Positions 14,660 to 28,924 of a stretch of DNA of 64,000 bases are shown here, piece by piece. The stretch is from Chrysomallon squamiferum. Lineage: Eukaryota; Mollusca; Gastropoda; Neomphalida; Peltospiridae. Within the stretch, counting starts at the first letter, position 1. Every line of letters begins with the position of its first letter. The stretch lies in assembly GCA_012295275.1 (NCBI GenBank), contig CM022667.1, positions 3,324,501-3,388,500 of the forward strand, in the 5' to 3' direction. The notes under the pieces were generated by a model, which saw nothing but the letters and a program-made list of their open reading frames with translations, was not told where the DNA came from and searched no databases. A program made the translations under genes and the position numbers.

Positions 14660-14955
14660 GATAGATACATTAGGTATAATATTATAGATATATCAATAGA
14701 TCCCTCAGTCAGTCAGTATTACACAAATAAAATGTACAAATACATGCACAGAAAAATATACTGAGTGGATATCAGAATCAACCCTACGCATCAAAAGTTG
14801 TTTTGTTTTTAATTTTTCAGTTTCTTTCTTTTTTCTTCTTAAGTTATTTGCCAAGTATATATAATTATATTGCTTGTCAGAATATTTAGAAAACAGAGGA
14901 GAGAATCTAGTTTTATAATTCACAGTATAACCAGGAATAGTTGTACTCCTAAAAC

Positions 14956-14961
14956 ACGACA

Positions 14962-15015
<54 letters not shown>
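14956..15015. repeat. (CA)n microsatellite
   Basis: A CA run with minor interruptions. Confidence 0.93.
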
Positions 15016-15016
<1 letters not shown>

Positions 15017-15504
15017 TATATATTTATACACATACATAAAGAGAAATTTACAGTCATCAAATCACGAAGTATATATATTAGGATCTATCAATCAGGTCAC
15101 AGAAAAACGTGTTCAGCTGTCGCCTCACAGAACACAAAGCAGATTAACAATATTATCCTAAAAATCCTAAATAATAAAAACAAAATTAATGATTGGAGAG
15201 AAAAAAAAAAACGAGAAATCTTTATAAATAAACTAAACATCAAAGTCCATTACTTACTTTGACAATTCCTAGTTCGTATGCAAAAATTAATTATCTACTG
15301 GGATATTTCCCAATCATGCTATTGTTCCTATGAACGGTGGTGGTATTAATTTTCCGGTCTGTGGGGAGGTGCTTATAAAAAGATTTCTTGCCGCTTGAAA
15401 AAATAAAAATAGTAGCCAGTGGGTGAATGGCATCGGATTTCGCTGTTTACTACAAATCTTCACTTTGTACTTGATAAACAGCCACCGAATATCGGTTAAC
15501 ATTG

Positions 15505-15680
15505 ACATTGTATTGTATTGTACTGTACTGTATTGTATCTCATTGTATTGTATTGTGTGGTGTGTTGTGTTGTATTGTTTTGCATTATATTGTATTGTGT
15601 TGTGTTGTGTTGTTTTGCATTGTATTGCGTTGTATTGTGTTGTATTGTATTGTATTATAGTTATATTACATTACATTACA
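15505..15680. repeat. (TATTG)n-like pentanucleotide repeat
   Basis: Imperfect TATTG, TGTTG and TACTG units run for about 170 bases and end in TTACA units. The Tyr/Cys/Ile/Val frames are repeat-encoded. Confidence 0.9.
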
Positions 15681-15757
15681 TTTTAAGTTCACACAGAAAC
15701 CTGATAACAGACAAAAATCCATTTCAGAAAAACTAAAATATATCATATGTATGATTA

Positions 15758-15883
15758 AAATAATAATAATAATAATATAATAATAATAATAATAATAATA
15801 ACAATAATAATAATCATCATAATCATAATAATCATAATCATAATCATAATAATCATAATCATAATCATAATCATAATCATAAC

Positions 15884-15919
<36 letters not shown>

Positions 15920-15955
15920 CAAAATAATCATAATAATAATAATAATAATAATAAA
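15758..15955. repeat. (AAT)n with interspersed (AATCAT)n
   Basis: A nearly 200-base AAT-rich array whose middle part carries AATCAT units in a semi-regular pattern. Confidence 0.93.
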
Positions 15956-16058
15956 CTAAAAACATTGAAAAATCTTTTTACATCTTTTACGAATGGCGAT
16001 ACGGCCTTAAACAAGAAACTTTATAAGTAAACTTTCTACTTTAGTTTTCTCTGTCTTT

Positions 16059-16070
<12 letters not shown>

Positions 16071-16091
<21 letters not shown>

Positions 16092-16123
16092 GTCTAGCTG
16101 TCTATTTCTCTATTAACCTACCA

Positions 16124-16206
<83 letters not shown>
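16071..16206. repeat. (CT)n microsatellites
   Basis: A short CT run near 16071-16092 and a long pure one at about 16130-16206. Confidence 0.95.
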
Positions 16207-16208
<2 letters not shown>

Positions 16209-18289
16209 GACTTTCTTAAACTGACAAATCTGAAGGACATCGAACTTTATAAATTATTGGGAAAACATCGATTTCCAGACTGTGTAGGGTTATTTTTATC
16301 CTAACTTGCGAACCGTAAACAGTTCAATACTGAAAGATGCAAACACGACATTTGTGTCTGTAACATCTGAAAGAGCGAGGGCAGAACTCAGAGAGCCCGG
16401 GGGGAGGGGCAAAAAAACAACAACAAAAAAGCAGAAGAAGAAGAAGAAAATGATAAGGTCCTTTGCATTATTATTTTTAAATCAAATATGCAAGTTTCTT
16501 TTTGAACTATTAGCCTGTTGTTGTCACTGACGCTGTCGATGTTAAAGCGGTAGTAGCTGATGATCATGATTGTGAAAATAATAACCCAAATCATCATTAT
16601 GATGTTGCTGTTGGAGTGGTTATTATTATTGTTGTTGTTGTAGTTATTATTGTCATCATCATTTATAATTATTGTTTTTGTTGTAATTATTATTATTGCT
16701 ACTGTTATTGTTCTTGCTGTCGTTTTCGTTGCTGTTATGACACTATCTGTACTTACCAGTTGGTGTAAATTACGTTTTATTCCATCTTTTCTCAGAACTC
16801 TTGAAAACATCATCCCCCCCCACTAGAATTACTTCCTGGTCCTCCCTAGCTGCCATATGTGCATTTTATACTTTGTACGCTAATGAAGAAATCTGAATGA
16901 TTAACATGAAAATGGAACCTGTGAAAAGTTTGTTAAAAGGACTGACATACCCACAGCTGTGACAACCTATTCATCTTGCTGAAAACAGATTTTACGATAA
17001 TTCATCATACACACACACACACAGACACATATATATACATATATACACACACATACATTTATATATTTGTACCTACATATACACATACACATACAAATTA
17101 AGTTCTAATGATTTTATTATTTTAATCGCAGACATATTTAAACACACACACCTACACACAACATAAAAAAGACATACATTATATATTAACGAACACAACC
17201 ACACACAGACACATATATACATATACATATGAACGTAAATATATATTATACCGTTCACACTTAATTAAATATACATAATCACACACACTCACCAAAACAT
17301 TCACACATACACATACATACTGAGAAATTCTAATGATAAAACATCCAGGCTTAATTTCAGTAATCCATTAGAAATTTAGATCTTTATGTGTGTGTGTCTT
17401 TGTTTGTGTATATCTATGTGTATATACACACACACACACAAATATGTTAAAACGATTGGTTAAAAAATAATAATAATCACTAGAAAAAAACTGTAGGCCT
17501 TTATGCTATGTGTTATGAATCCACGCAGAAACCTTCTAATAACAAGCAAACAAAACAAAATAATAAATAAATAAATAAATAAATAGATAGATAAATAGAT
17601 AAATAAAATGTAAGAGATAACAAATCTAAGAAATTACTGTTACGTTAATTTTCAAGTGCTTTGTTATATGGCTAATACTGACTACTGAACAGCTCAGTAA
17701 TTATATCGAATCTATCTTGTAGACAGTTTTATGAAAGAATTTTCAGCAACTCGTAAAATCTATACGTACCTACACACATACACACACCATTCATTAAAAG
17801 TGATCCGCAATTTAAACGAATCATAATTTCTTATTTTAATCTAACTAGTTGGTTGTTTTTTGTTTGTTTTTTTAATTATCATAAACCTGATTTTGGTTTA
17901 TTTTTCAATGTATGTATATATATAATGTTTCTTTAATGGTAAACATAAATAATCGCGTCGACATAATAAAATGTAATAAAAACGCAACGGAATACAAAGT
18001 TAACCTTAGTATGACTATTCTTTCAGCTGTTCCTGTAAATCATGAACAATGTCGCCGATCGACTGCCTTTAATGAAAACTGATATCTGTTTTAATCGGAC
18101 AAATAATCGAATCGTTTTATCTCTTCTTCATACATGTTTCAGGGCGTATTTTAATTGCATCAAAGCCATTTCCCACTCTCTTTTTTCACTGACAAATGTC
18201 TTAATAAATCTAACAGACAACTGTACTGTTAAATGGAAAAGTCTTCGTTTTAAAACTTGTACTTTTTTGTACTTTAAAAATATATGCTT

Positions 18290-18410
18290 CACACATACAT
18301 ACATACATACATACATACATACATACATACGTACATACATACATACATATATTATTACTATTATTTACTTATTTATTCATTTATTTATTCATTTATTTAT
18401 CTATTAAATT
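18290..18410. repeat. (ATAC)n and (ATTT)n microsatellites
   Basis: About 14 ATAC units, then ATTT/ATTC units. Confidence 0.93.
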
Positions 18411-18774
18411 CATTATTATAAAAATTTTAATATATTTCTTCATATCCCTGAATGCATATAACCTGAAACCCCATCACTGAATCTAGTAACATTATTGTTT
18501 TTTAAAAAAAATCTTCCTCTTTCGTGCAGGCAAGAAAAAGAAGATGTACGTAACAGAAACCGGAAGATAACCTATGGCAGATAGAAACCGCGAACGGACG
18601 TATCTTGAGCAGTAACCTTTACAAATAAAAAAGGAAACGATTTTACAGTGAAGCGGGCGTTCACCGTTGACTGACGTTTCAAACTGTATACAACTTAACT
18701 GTATACAACTTGCCCTTTCACATCACAGCCCAGTTTACCGTATATTACCTGCTTCTGTCGTTCGTATTTAAATA

Positions 18775-18776
<2 letters not shown>

Positions 18777-18832
<56 letters not shown>

Positions 18833-18880
18833 GTTCTTTTTACTGTTTTTCGTATTAACATTTATACCACTCTTTCTCTT

Positions 18881-18956
<76 letters not shown>

Positions 18957-19015
18957 TGTATTTATTTTCTTTCTTTCTTCTTTTACTTTTTTGTATTGTA
19001 TTAACAATTATACCA
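18777..19015. repeat. Duplicated block carrying (CT)n twice
   Basis: CT runs at 18777-18829 and 18885-18951 are each followed by a similar unique block (TTCTTTTTACTGTTTTTCGT near 18833 and TTCTTTTACTTTTTTGTATT near 18978, both running into ATTAACA..TTATACCA). This points to a duplication of a unit made of a microsatellite plus its flank. Confidence 0.8.
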
Positions 19016-19112
19016 GTTATAGGTAACTCATACAGACTTACAGTTTTAAACCAGTTTAATTTTAAATAAAAGTAAATAGATAAAAATAAGAAACTTTTGA
19101 GAATAGTCATTT

Positions 19113-19237
<125 letters not shown>

Positions 19238-20104
19238 GTTGATAATTTTTAACAAATTTTCCATACAACCGGTAATAATATATAACTACAGTTGTTATTT
19301 TTGTCGTTGTTGGTGTTACTGCGAATGATTATGATGCACTACTAATTTGTATTTGCTGAATTGATAGTGTCATAATCTAATGACTTCCAAACGAAAAATA
19401 TTATTTTGAATATAATAGTGTTTCGTTTGTTTGTTTGTTCCTTTAACAATTTATATATGTGTATATATATATATTTGATTACCACTACGTGACAACTACT
19501 AGAGAGAAAAGACTAATGATAATGTAATAAATGTTTATATGTTTTCTGTACCATCAAAAAGCACAATCAATAACAGCAGCTGCGGTTTCAACAACAACAA
19601 CGTCGTCATCATCATCATCGTCAAACAATAATAATAAAAACTACAATAACAAGAACAGCAGTAATAGCAGAACACGCAGTAGAAGTAATAGTAGTTGTAG
19701 CAGAGATAATAGTATTATTATTAATAAATCATAATATATCATTAATAATAATAATGATGATGATGATGATGATGATAACAGTAATAATGATAATAATAAT
19801 GATAACAATAATGACAATAATTAGAAGACGAAGAATATTAGAAGGACATATATTTGGATTACCTAAAATAATTATCTTTATTATACATACTCTACCCTGA
19901 GGTTTGGAAAGCACCACCTTAATAAGCACAGATTTGTAATTAGGACTAATTAATCATAGCGCGCGCGCGCGAGCCGCTACCTCGAGACCTACGTTTGGTC
20001 GTGAAAAAGAGTATTAGCAAAGTTATTGATTGGTTTGCTCTTATTGACAATAACACGCACATCTTGTTTCTGTGGGCAATTTGCAAAACGTGAGACAGCG
20101 TCAG

Positions 20105-20140
<36 letters not shown>

Positions 20141-20396
20141 CATAAACACACTCGCACGCACACAAACGTTTATCAAAATGTTTATATATAAACTGAGAAA
20201 TACGTGTGTGTGTGTGTGTGTATGTTCATATATATATATATATATATTATATATTAAAAAAACACGTGTGTACACACACGAACACACAACCAGATATATA
20301 CATTATACATATATTTATATAAGGCTATTAAAATGAAGAAAACAAAATGATACGATGCTTTACCCATCCATAATAACTTATTTAATGTTTGTGCAC

Positions 20397-20580
20397 TAGG
20401 AAACATGTGCTAATTATGTCATGTTTGCCATTAAAACGTGGATTTCGATATATTTGTAGTAATTTACTAAGTAACATAGATAAATGTAGGAAACATGTGC
20501 TAATTATGTCATGTTTGTCATTAAAAATGGATTTCGATATATTTGTAGTAATTTACTAAGTAACATAGATAAATGTAGGA
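20397..20580. repeat. About 90-bp tandem duplication
   Basis: The block starting TAGGAAACATGTGCTAATTA occurs at 20397 and again at 20487 with only a few differences. A third copy begins at 20576 but stops after a few bases. Confidence 0.92.
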
Positions 20581-20671
20581 AATTTGACATAAGTTTAAAG
20601 AACTAAAAATAATATTTTCCAAACGTCAGACATGTTTGAATAAAATGCTTGTTTCTTTGTTTAGCAATGGT

Positions 20672-20672
20672 A

Positions 20673-20711
<39 letters not shown>
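20672..20711. repeat. (CA)n microsatellite
   Basis: A pure CA run about 175 bases beyond the junctophilin donor, inside its intron. A poly-T tract lies between the two. Confidence 0.95.
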
Positions 20712-20714
<3 letters not shown>

Positions 20715-20866
20715 AATGTTAAAGTCTGAATGTGTGCATGTACGTGTTTGTGTTGGTGTGTACGTGTGTGGGGATGTGTGGGTGTGGTCTTCATCATCAG
20801 CCAAATAAAATGTAATATATTTTTTCCCAAATGTTTTTTTTTTTTTTTTTTTTTCTGGGTTTTTTA

Positions 20867-21271
<405 letters not shown>

Positions 21272-22550
21272 CTAGAATGCGTGCCTCGCTACCAACATTT
21301 ACCTTGCAAAAACGTGGATCCTCGTTTAGTTTGGCGTGTATTGAAAAAGACTGTCCTGGTTTGAGGCTTGCTTCCTTCCGAACGACTCGGGTCACATGCT
21401 GGCAGTGTGAAGACTGCCAGAGGAAATCAGCCAAAATGTGCGAAACTCCGTTATCCAGAAACTAGTTCCGATCATTTCCCAAATTTTTAAAAGAAGAACC
21501 TTCATGAAAAAAAATTAAATATAAAACCACACGATCGATTATCGAAAAGGCGAAGCCTCAGGCGAAAGAAAGATTAAATCCAGTTATACCTTTAGTTATC
21601 CTCTTTCTCTCTCTCTCTCTCTTTCTCTTTTTTTTTCTATCTTTCTTTTTCTTATTTCCACCAAATAAATAAGATAATGATAAATAACAATAATGATAAA
21701 AATTATTTTCACGTATTCTTTTTATATATATATAATATATACATATATATTACTTATTATTACTACTACAAAATCTTCCTTCACATCCGTTTTTGAAAAA
21801 TGGAAGAAAAACGCTGGTAATGATGATCACTCTCCTCTTTTATGACCTCGCTGTACAGTTCCAGAGTAGCAGAAAGATGTCTGTGCATCACGTCGCTCGG
21901 AACAGCTGGTCGGCCATTAGTAACAACCGTCATCCACCGCTCGCCGAACGCAGGAATGAAACTAACGTGTTGATGAGGCAGGCGACTGTCAACAGACGGT
22001 CCTCGCAAACTTCGCTGAGTGTCGCAGACGACAACACACACACACACGCGCACACCGACATACACCGAAACCCAGGTGCGGTTTTTTTTTTTTTTATAGC
22101 GGTGTGCGGCGATTTCTAAGAATGTCAAATCCTTACCCACACTATAGTGCTCTTCCCACCTCGACCCGACTCCGAAAATTGCTGTTTGGTCGGCCCCGAA
22201 TTTTGGCCCCGGTTGGTGGCAGAATTAATCATTATTCCATTAAATGACATGTACGGGGCTACAACACGAAATACTTCAACAGCAGGCCAGGCAAATAAAT
22301 TATGCGAGAACGTCGGCCATACAGGTTTTCCGCAGAATCGTTTGGCTCCCCATATAAGGAGGCGCGTTCCTATTGGGCAGACGGCTTCACAGGCAGAAGC
22401 GAGCAACGTGAGACAATTGTATGTTATTTCAGCGCGTTCGGCTGCTCTCGGAACCGCGAGTTGTATAACTCGTCTATCCTCGGATGTGTTCGGAAGACAA
22501 AGTCGAGTATACCAGATGGTATCACGACGCGGATGATCGCTTCGGTGGAA

Positions 22551-23040
22551 ACAGAATCAATAACTGTTTTTACATTACAGTGCAGCGTTCGCGTTTTACG
22601 TGTGTGATGTTTCAGAGCCGTTTATTTATTTATTCCTTTATTTGTTTGTTTCGTTATTTGTTTGTTTGTCTAACTATCTATCTGTTTATTTATTTATTCG
22701 GTTATTTATTTATCAAATTTAATTTTGAGTACAGGAATCGATAACTGTTTTTAACATTTCAGGACAGCTTTCTTGTTTCGTGTTTTATATATATATATAT
22801 ATATATGTGCGATGTTATAGAGAGCCGTTTGTTTATTTGTTTGTTTGTTTGTTTAACTATCTATCTGTTTATTTATTCATTTATTTATCAAATTTAATTT
22901 TAAGTACAGGAATCAATAATGTTTAAACATTTCAGTACAGCTTTTGTGTTTATTTATGTGTATGTGTGTTATAAAGCGATGTTCGTTTTTATTTTATTTT
23001 ATTTTATTTTATTTATTTGTTTGTTTATTTGTCTGTTTCT
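22551..23040. repeat. About 175-bp tandem repeat, three copies
   Basis: The motif ACAGGAATCGATAACTG or a close variant starts copies at 22551, 22731 and 22906. Each copy continues with ACATTTCAG-like sequence, a GATGTT motif, then a TTTATT/TTTGTT-rich stretch; the first two also share AGAGCCGTTT. The third copy is the most degraded. Confidence 0.8.
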
Positions 23041-23644
23041 TTATTTGTTTGTTTTTCAAATTATTGTTTTGTTATAAGTTTTATTAGCATTATTTTAGTA
23101 AGTGAACATATTTAAAATAATATTATTTTACATCTGTCAGTATTGTAAGTATTAACATAAGTACTATTAGTATTAATATAAATATTATATTACTTTTCGT
23201 AATAACATTAATATTGTTGATATTACTATTAGTAAATAAATACTAATCTTAATACTGAAATTGGTACTAAATATAAAACTAATTTCAATACTATGTTTTA
23301 TGATTCGTTTTAATATATGCATTTATAAGCATTATTTAATGGTATTACTACTAGTATTAATATTAAAATTTGGATTAATATTAGTCTTAGTGTTAGTAAT
23401 AAAAGTTTGTCTGCAGAAGGAATGGTCGGTAGTCTAAATCTTTGCTCCCCTTTGTATGTTTGATAACATTAAGACTAGCATCATCATCATCATCAACAAC
23501 AGCAACATCTCAGTGATCTTATTAATACCATCACCATTACTATCACTGTCATCATTATTATTATTACTGCTCCTAATCATGTCTGTTATTATATCAACCA
23601 CTATCTGTATTTCTACGACTACTATGATTGCAACCATTTTTTTA

Positions 23645-23905
23645 AAAAATGTATTTATTTATTTATTTATTTATTTATTGTTGTTGTTGTTGTTATTTTT
23701 GTTGTTGTTGTTGTTGTTGTCGTCGTTGTTGTTATTGTTGTTACTGTTGTTGTTAGTATTATTGTTACTGTTTTTATTATTCTTGTTATTCTTGTTGTTG
23801 TTGTTGTCGTCGTTGTTGTTATTGTTGTTACTTTTATTATTATTATTAATGTTGTTGCGGTTCATATTTTTATTTTTATTATTATGATTATTATTATTAT
23901 TAATG
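23645..23905. repeat. (ATTT)n, (TTG)n and (TTA)n tracts
   Basis: Imperfect trinucleotide repeats preceded by ATTT units. Long poly-Leu and poly-Asn frames on the two strands derive from them. Confidence 0.9.
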
Positions 23906-24378
23906 ACTGACATGTTAGTGAGTTTAGATAACAAAACTCTGTTTCAATACGGTACAACCTATTTATGTGACGAAATAGAAAACGTGTGAAAATTTAGGCG
24001 GGAACATTTTTATTTCTTAACCAGACGAACGTCATTATAAATGGCACGAGACTGACACGCGCGTCTGAACCACAATGAGGCTTGCGTGTCGTCTATTTAG
24101 AGTTCTAAAAAGTATGCAGATTAAATGCTATTAAAAGAAGCGACACGTTCTCATTTGTGTGGCATTTATCTCATGTTAAGTTGCGGTAGTTGTCTTTTTC
24201 GTGTTGTTTTTTGTTTTATGGGTTTTAGTTTGTTTTGTTTATGATGATTATTATTTATTTCAATTGTTTTATTTATTATTATTTTAATAACTAGATGGTA
24301 GGATAAATTTCTTGGGGTTAATTAGTGTGTTGTTTTGAACTGATAAATCTTTATATATTTTTATTTTTTATTTTTTTC

Positions 24379-24410
<32 letters not shown>

Positions 24411-24700
24411 TTTGGTTTCATTGTTGTTTATTTGCTTGATTCATTAAGGCGTTTTTCGCCCTGAGGTTTTCAATATTTAGTTACTGATTTTTGTCTCGTA
24501 TATTTATTTATTTATTTATTTATTTTTTATTTATATGGCTGGCTGGATGGATGGATTCGTTCTTTTAATTATAAAATTATTCCGTGTGTGTTTTTATCAC
24601 AGTAATATTAATATACAAATAGTATATTCAAAGAAGAAGAAAAAAAAAAGAAAAAGAATATGAATAATCTTTAAATATTCATGATGGCTTTATTTTGTTG

Positions 24701-24759
<59 letters not shown>

Positions 24760-24813
24760 TTTTTGCAAATACATTCTTCTTTTGTTAAATATATTTTATT
24801 TTAAAAAATTCTC

Positions 24814-24869
<56 letters not shown>

Positions 24870-26241
24870 CTTAGTTCTCCAAATTATTAACAAATCAGTA
24901 AATAGTCTCCAGAGTTATGGCCCTTGATGTAGTTTATTTTGTTTAAAAACAAGTAATAGTTCAACGAAGTAATTAAAAAAAACGTCGTTAAACTTAATAA
25001 ATGGAGGCTATTAATATAATTAGATTCTAGAGCTGTTTATGCAACAAAAAGGAGTTCGTAGGTTCCAATATAAACATAAACGAAAACAAAAAAGAAGTAA
25101 TTTTATGCATGTCTTTTTAATTTGTATATGAAGCCGATTTAAATGTCCATGTGGCGAGTTGTCAGTGCGTCTGATAACTGAGTAACGAACGGATTTGTAT
25201 CTTCGCGCTCATACAAGCGTGCGTATGTCTTTTTATTTGTCTGTTTGCGTGTGTACGTATGTCCTCAAGGTCGTGATAAAACTGCGAACGCTGAACAAAA
25301 AAAAAAAAAAAAAAACAACATGGCTATAAATCTCCTAGTGTCTCGAGTATCGTTATTATTCCAGATCGATAAATTGAAATTTGTTTGGGAAAACACGCAT
25401 CCGGTGTTGTTGTTTTCGGCTTAAAGTTCATTTGGTGTTTTCTATGCAGGCGCGGTAATAATGTCATAATAACTGCTAAGTACTCGTTCGCGCTTCGCGG
25501 CGTTAAGCGACAATTAAAGATAATGCTGTGAAGTTCAAACTACGGGCTGTTCCATACGAGAACACTGTTAAATATGCAAGTCAATAAAAGCATTTAGATT
25601 CTTTATAGGTCGCCGTGATAAACCTCGTGTTAACACCACGGCTGTTCCGATCGATCTAAACTCGACGTAGACTTGCACCATGGCTGCAGAAGTAACGATC
25701 GATACGTAAAATGTGGCTGGCTGGCTGGCTCTGTTTAACGCCGAAGTATTGCGGCGAGCGATCGATACCGAAGTGGTTGTGTCCCCGAGGTTAAGGCTGC
25801 TACATTTCCGGTGTCGACTTGACAACAGGTGTAGAATGAGAGTGAGACAGCTGTCATTCTGAATGTGTCGATGTCTTATTAAATAAACTGTATGGTAGGC
25901 ACTGTCCTTAATCAATACTTTAAAATAAATAAATAAATAAATAAATCACTTCATTTTTTTTTTTTGTATATAAAATAAAATACAAATTATTATTACACAA
26001 GGTTTAACATATATATATATTAATAAACTAATATCCTGTACATGGTAAATTTATTTCGTAAAGGTATCCTAAAATCATATACGTTTTTATTTTCATATTT
26101 TCATAACATAATTTTTCCTTCTAGACAAACAGTTGACAAGTTAATTAATATCGTTGCTTCTTTTGGACACGGAAACGTGAAGGTAATTGTAGTATAAACC
26201 ACAGAAATAAGAACTCATTGATATTCATTTTTATTTTTATT

Positions 26242-26272
<31 letters not shown>

Positions 26273-26520
26273 TTTTTTGAAAACGGCATCTTTCAGTTTG
26301 CCTTAATTCAAATGAATTAGATAGACTCAGGATCATTCTGTGTAGACGCTCTACATTCTGTTTATGAAATACCGTGGTATGTGCTGTCTCGGTTTCTGGT
26401 GAACCTCGTCATTAACTGTTTGTATCAATTAAAAACAGCAACAACAAATAACTTTTTAAACTGCCATTATTAATAAGACGGCAGAGTGAACTTTCTTTTT
26501 TCATTCTTTTTTACTTTATT

Positions 26521-26595
<75 letters not shown>

Positions 26596-28315
26596 CTTGA
26601 ATGTTATGTTTGCTGTAGTAAGTACCTGTTTTTAATTTCAACCAAATTGGCAGTGGAGAAACACATCATATACAGAGTCACAACAAATTATTAGTACTAA
26701 GAAAACTGTTCTTGTCAACACCTACATATAAATTCATATTTATCAAAAATGCCTTTCTTTTCTTGCCAGATCCCTGAGTGTATATACTGCAGATCGATTA
26801 AATATTATGGGTGCATCGGGTAATGTTCATGACTAGAGCAACCATGACAACGAGACCGGAACTGAGTATAAAGTATATTTTAAAACAAAAGGTTGCCTCA
26901 TACCTGTTTTATGTCCTCTGCTGATCAGATGAGCTGTTATCTTCTTTAACATCATTTATATCATGTTGTATCAGATAACCCCTGTTTTACATTAAAACAA
27001 AATAATAACGTTTATAAAAAATATTAAAAACATGCAACCTGATTTGATATTGACCTTATCTTACAGATTCAACAAACATGATATGAAATACGTGACTAAA
27101 CTGTATTTTTTGTACAAAACATTATGTAGGTTTTTCCCTCTATCTCTCTTGATCTATCACACTATCCGTACATTTGTTTATCAGTCAATCTGTCCTCTAT
27201 TTGTATTATAATCATCATCATTACTATTATTATTTAATTTTCACTGAATTTAATCGAAGATTTTTTTACTTCTAACAAGCGTCATAGATTATTTATTCTT
27301 GTTTTGCTTCGTTTAAATTCTTTGAAAGTCAAATGAATGGACTATTTTGTTTATATGTTTGTATAATGTGGTATTTACTGTGTTGTTTTATAATTTCAAT
27401 GGAAAGACTTGAAATAAATAATGAAAACAACGGAGAAAAATCTACTTATTTAATTTATTTAGTTTATTTAATAGCAAGGTGTTGCAGCAGTTTTTTATTT
27501 TCATCACTGAACTATCGTATATACATGACACACTGCCACCGCTACCATAATCATTCATCATCATCATCATCATCATCATTATTATTATTATTATTATTAT
27601 TATCATCAGAACCTTACTCCTGGTATCACAAATATCTAATTATGTTACTTTACTAAAGTAGAAAATCAGTTTTTTCCAGATAGACTGATAACTGGAGAAA
27701 TACAACGTTAATGTATTCGTTTTGCAACAATGTTTTGATAACCAGTCCATGAAGTGAACTTGTTTTGACGTCTGTAAATGAGTGTTTACTCAGACTAATA
27801 ACGCAGATTCAAAGCCCAGGAGTATAATAATGGATTCCATTGTCTACGGCCCATCGCAGTATGTATAAAGTAAAGAATCGAAGACAGAAGGTTAGAGAAG
27901 GGCAATGGACGCAACTGCAAACAAATAACACTATGTATTTATTTATTTATTTGTTTGTTTGTTTATTTATTTGTTTCTCCGTTTCTTTATTTCTTTATTT
28001 ATCTGTTTATTTCTGTATTTATTTGGTTCTTACATTTGTTTAATTCTTTATTTCTTTCTTTGTATTACTGTATTTTATTCTTCTTTTTTTTTCTTTTTTT
28101 CTTTTTTTGTTTTATTAATTTATTATTTAATTTTTAAAGTCAGCATGTTAAGAAATTATATATTTTTATTTCGCACTTGAAATAAATCATTAAAGAGCAA
28201 AATGCAATAAAAATAATTTACATTTATTTTCATTTGTTTTCAATTTATCTGTTATATTCCACATATACACCATACATATATACACATTTTTAATTAACAA
28301 CAACAAAAACAACAA

Positions 28316-28363
<48 letters not shown>

Positions 28364-28507
28364 CACAGTTATGGTTCCAGGATACTCGCGGGATAATATG
28401 ATGATGACAAGATTTTCAAAACATTTTAATATAATTGGTAAACTGAGTGCCTGAACTTAATAATAAATTTGAATTCGTGAATTCTCCACCACATATGTGT
28501 GCGCGCA

Positions 28508-28545
<38 letters not shown>

Positions 28546-28924
28546 TCCTGATATTTCGTATAAATTTGCAAATAAATAAATAAAAAGTTATAAATATAAT
28601 TAATTCACTGTATAAATTAGATCTACATTTAGAGTGTGTCAGCAGTTATTTAACCAAAAAGCAAAAAGCAAAAATTTATATCATAATGTGGCTTTACTCT
28701 TACGGTAGTCTTTGGTTTGAGGAACAAGCTGGTTTCATATTTCATTAGGACGAAATGACACACGAAAGACATAAAGAAGGGCAAAAGATTTTCGACTGAC
28801 TTTCAGCCTGCTTTTAATAGTATTGCTTTTAGTACGCGACCAGCGTAACACTAATCCGATAAGTGGTACAGAATTCTGACACATCTGTGCCTGATGTGCA
28901 TACAGACCAATGTAAAATGTAACG

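Larger units (their letters stand above)
21272..28924. other. Spacer between divergent junctophilin and ITFG1 genes
   Basis: This 7.6-kb interval should hold the promoter and 5' UTR of junctophilin (right of 21271, read leftwards) and the ITFG1 promoter just left of 28925. The part from about 21780 to 22620 is less AT-rich and contains open frames on both strands, none resembling a known protein. The rest holds ATTT, ATT, TTG and poly-T tracts (23640-23900, 24700-24866, 26526-26590, 27555-27604, 28315-28363) and a CA run near 28508-28541. No further gene is supported. Confidence 0.6.

Noticed and set aside
19958-19972. Alternating GC run with Z-DNA potential
   Set aside because: Only about seven GC units, with no associated gene feature; too little to claim a function.
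21781-22607. Several overlapping open frames upstream of junctophilin
   Set aside because: They conflict on both strands, have mixed low-complexity peptides and show no recognisable motif. The area is more likely promoter or 5' UTR.
25568-25915. 115-codon minus-strand frame
   Set aside because: It has no recognisable motif and a composition typical of chance frames in a GC-balanced island.
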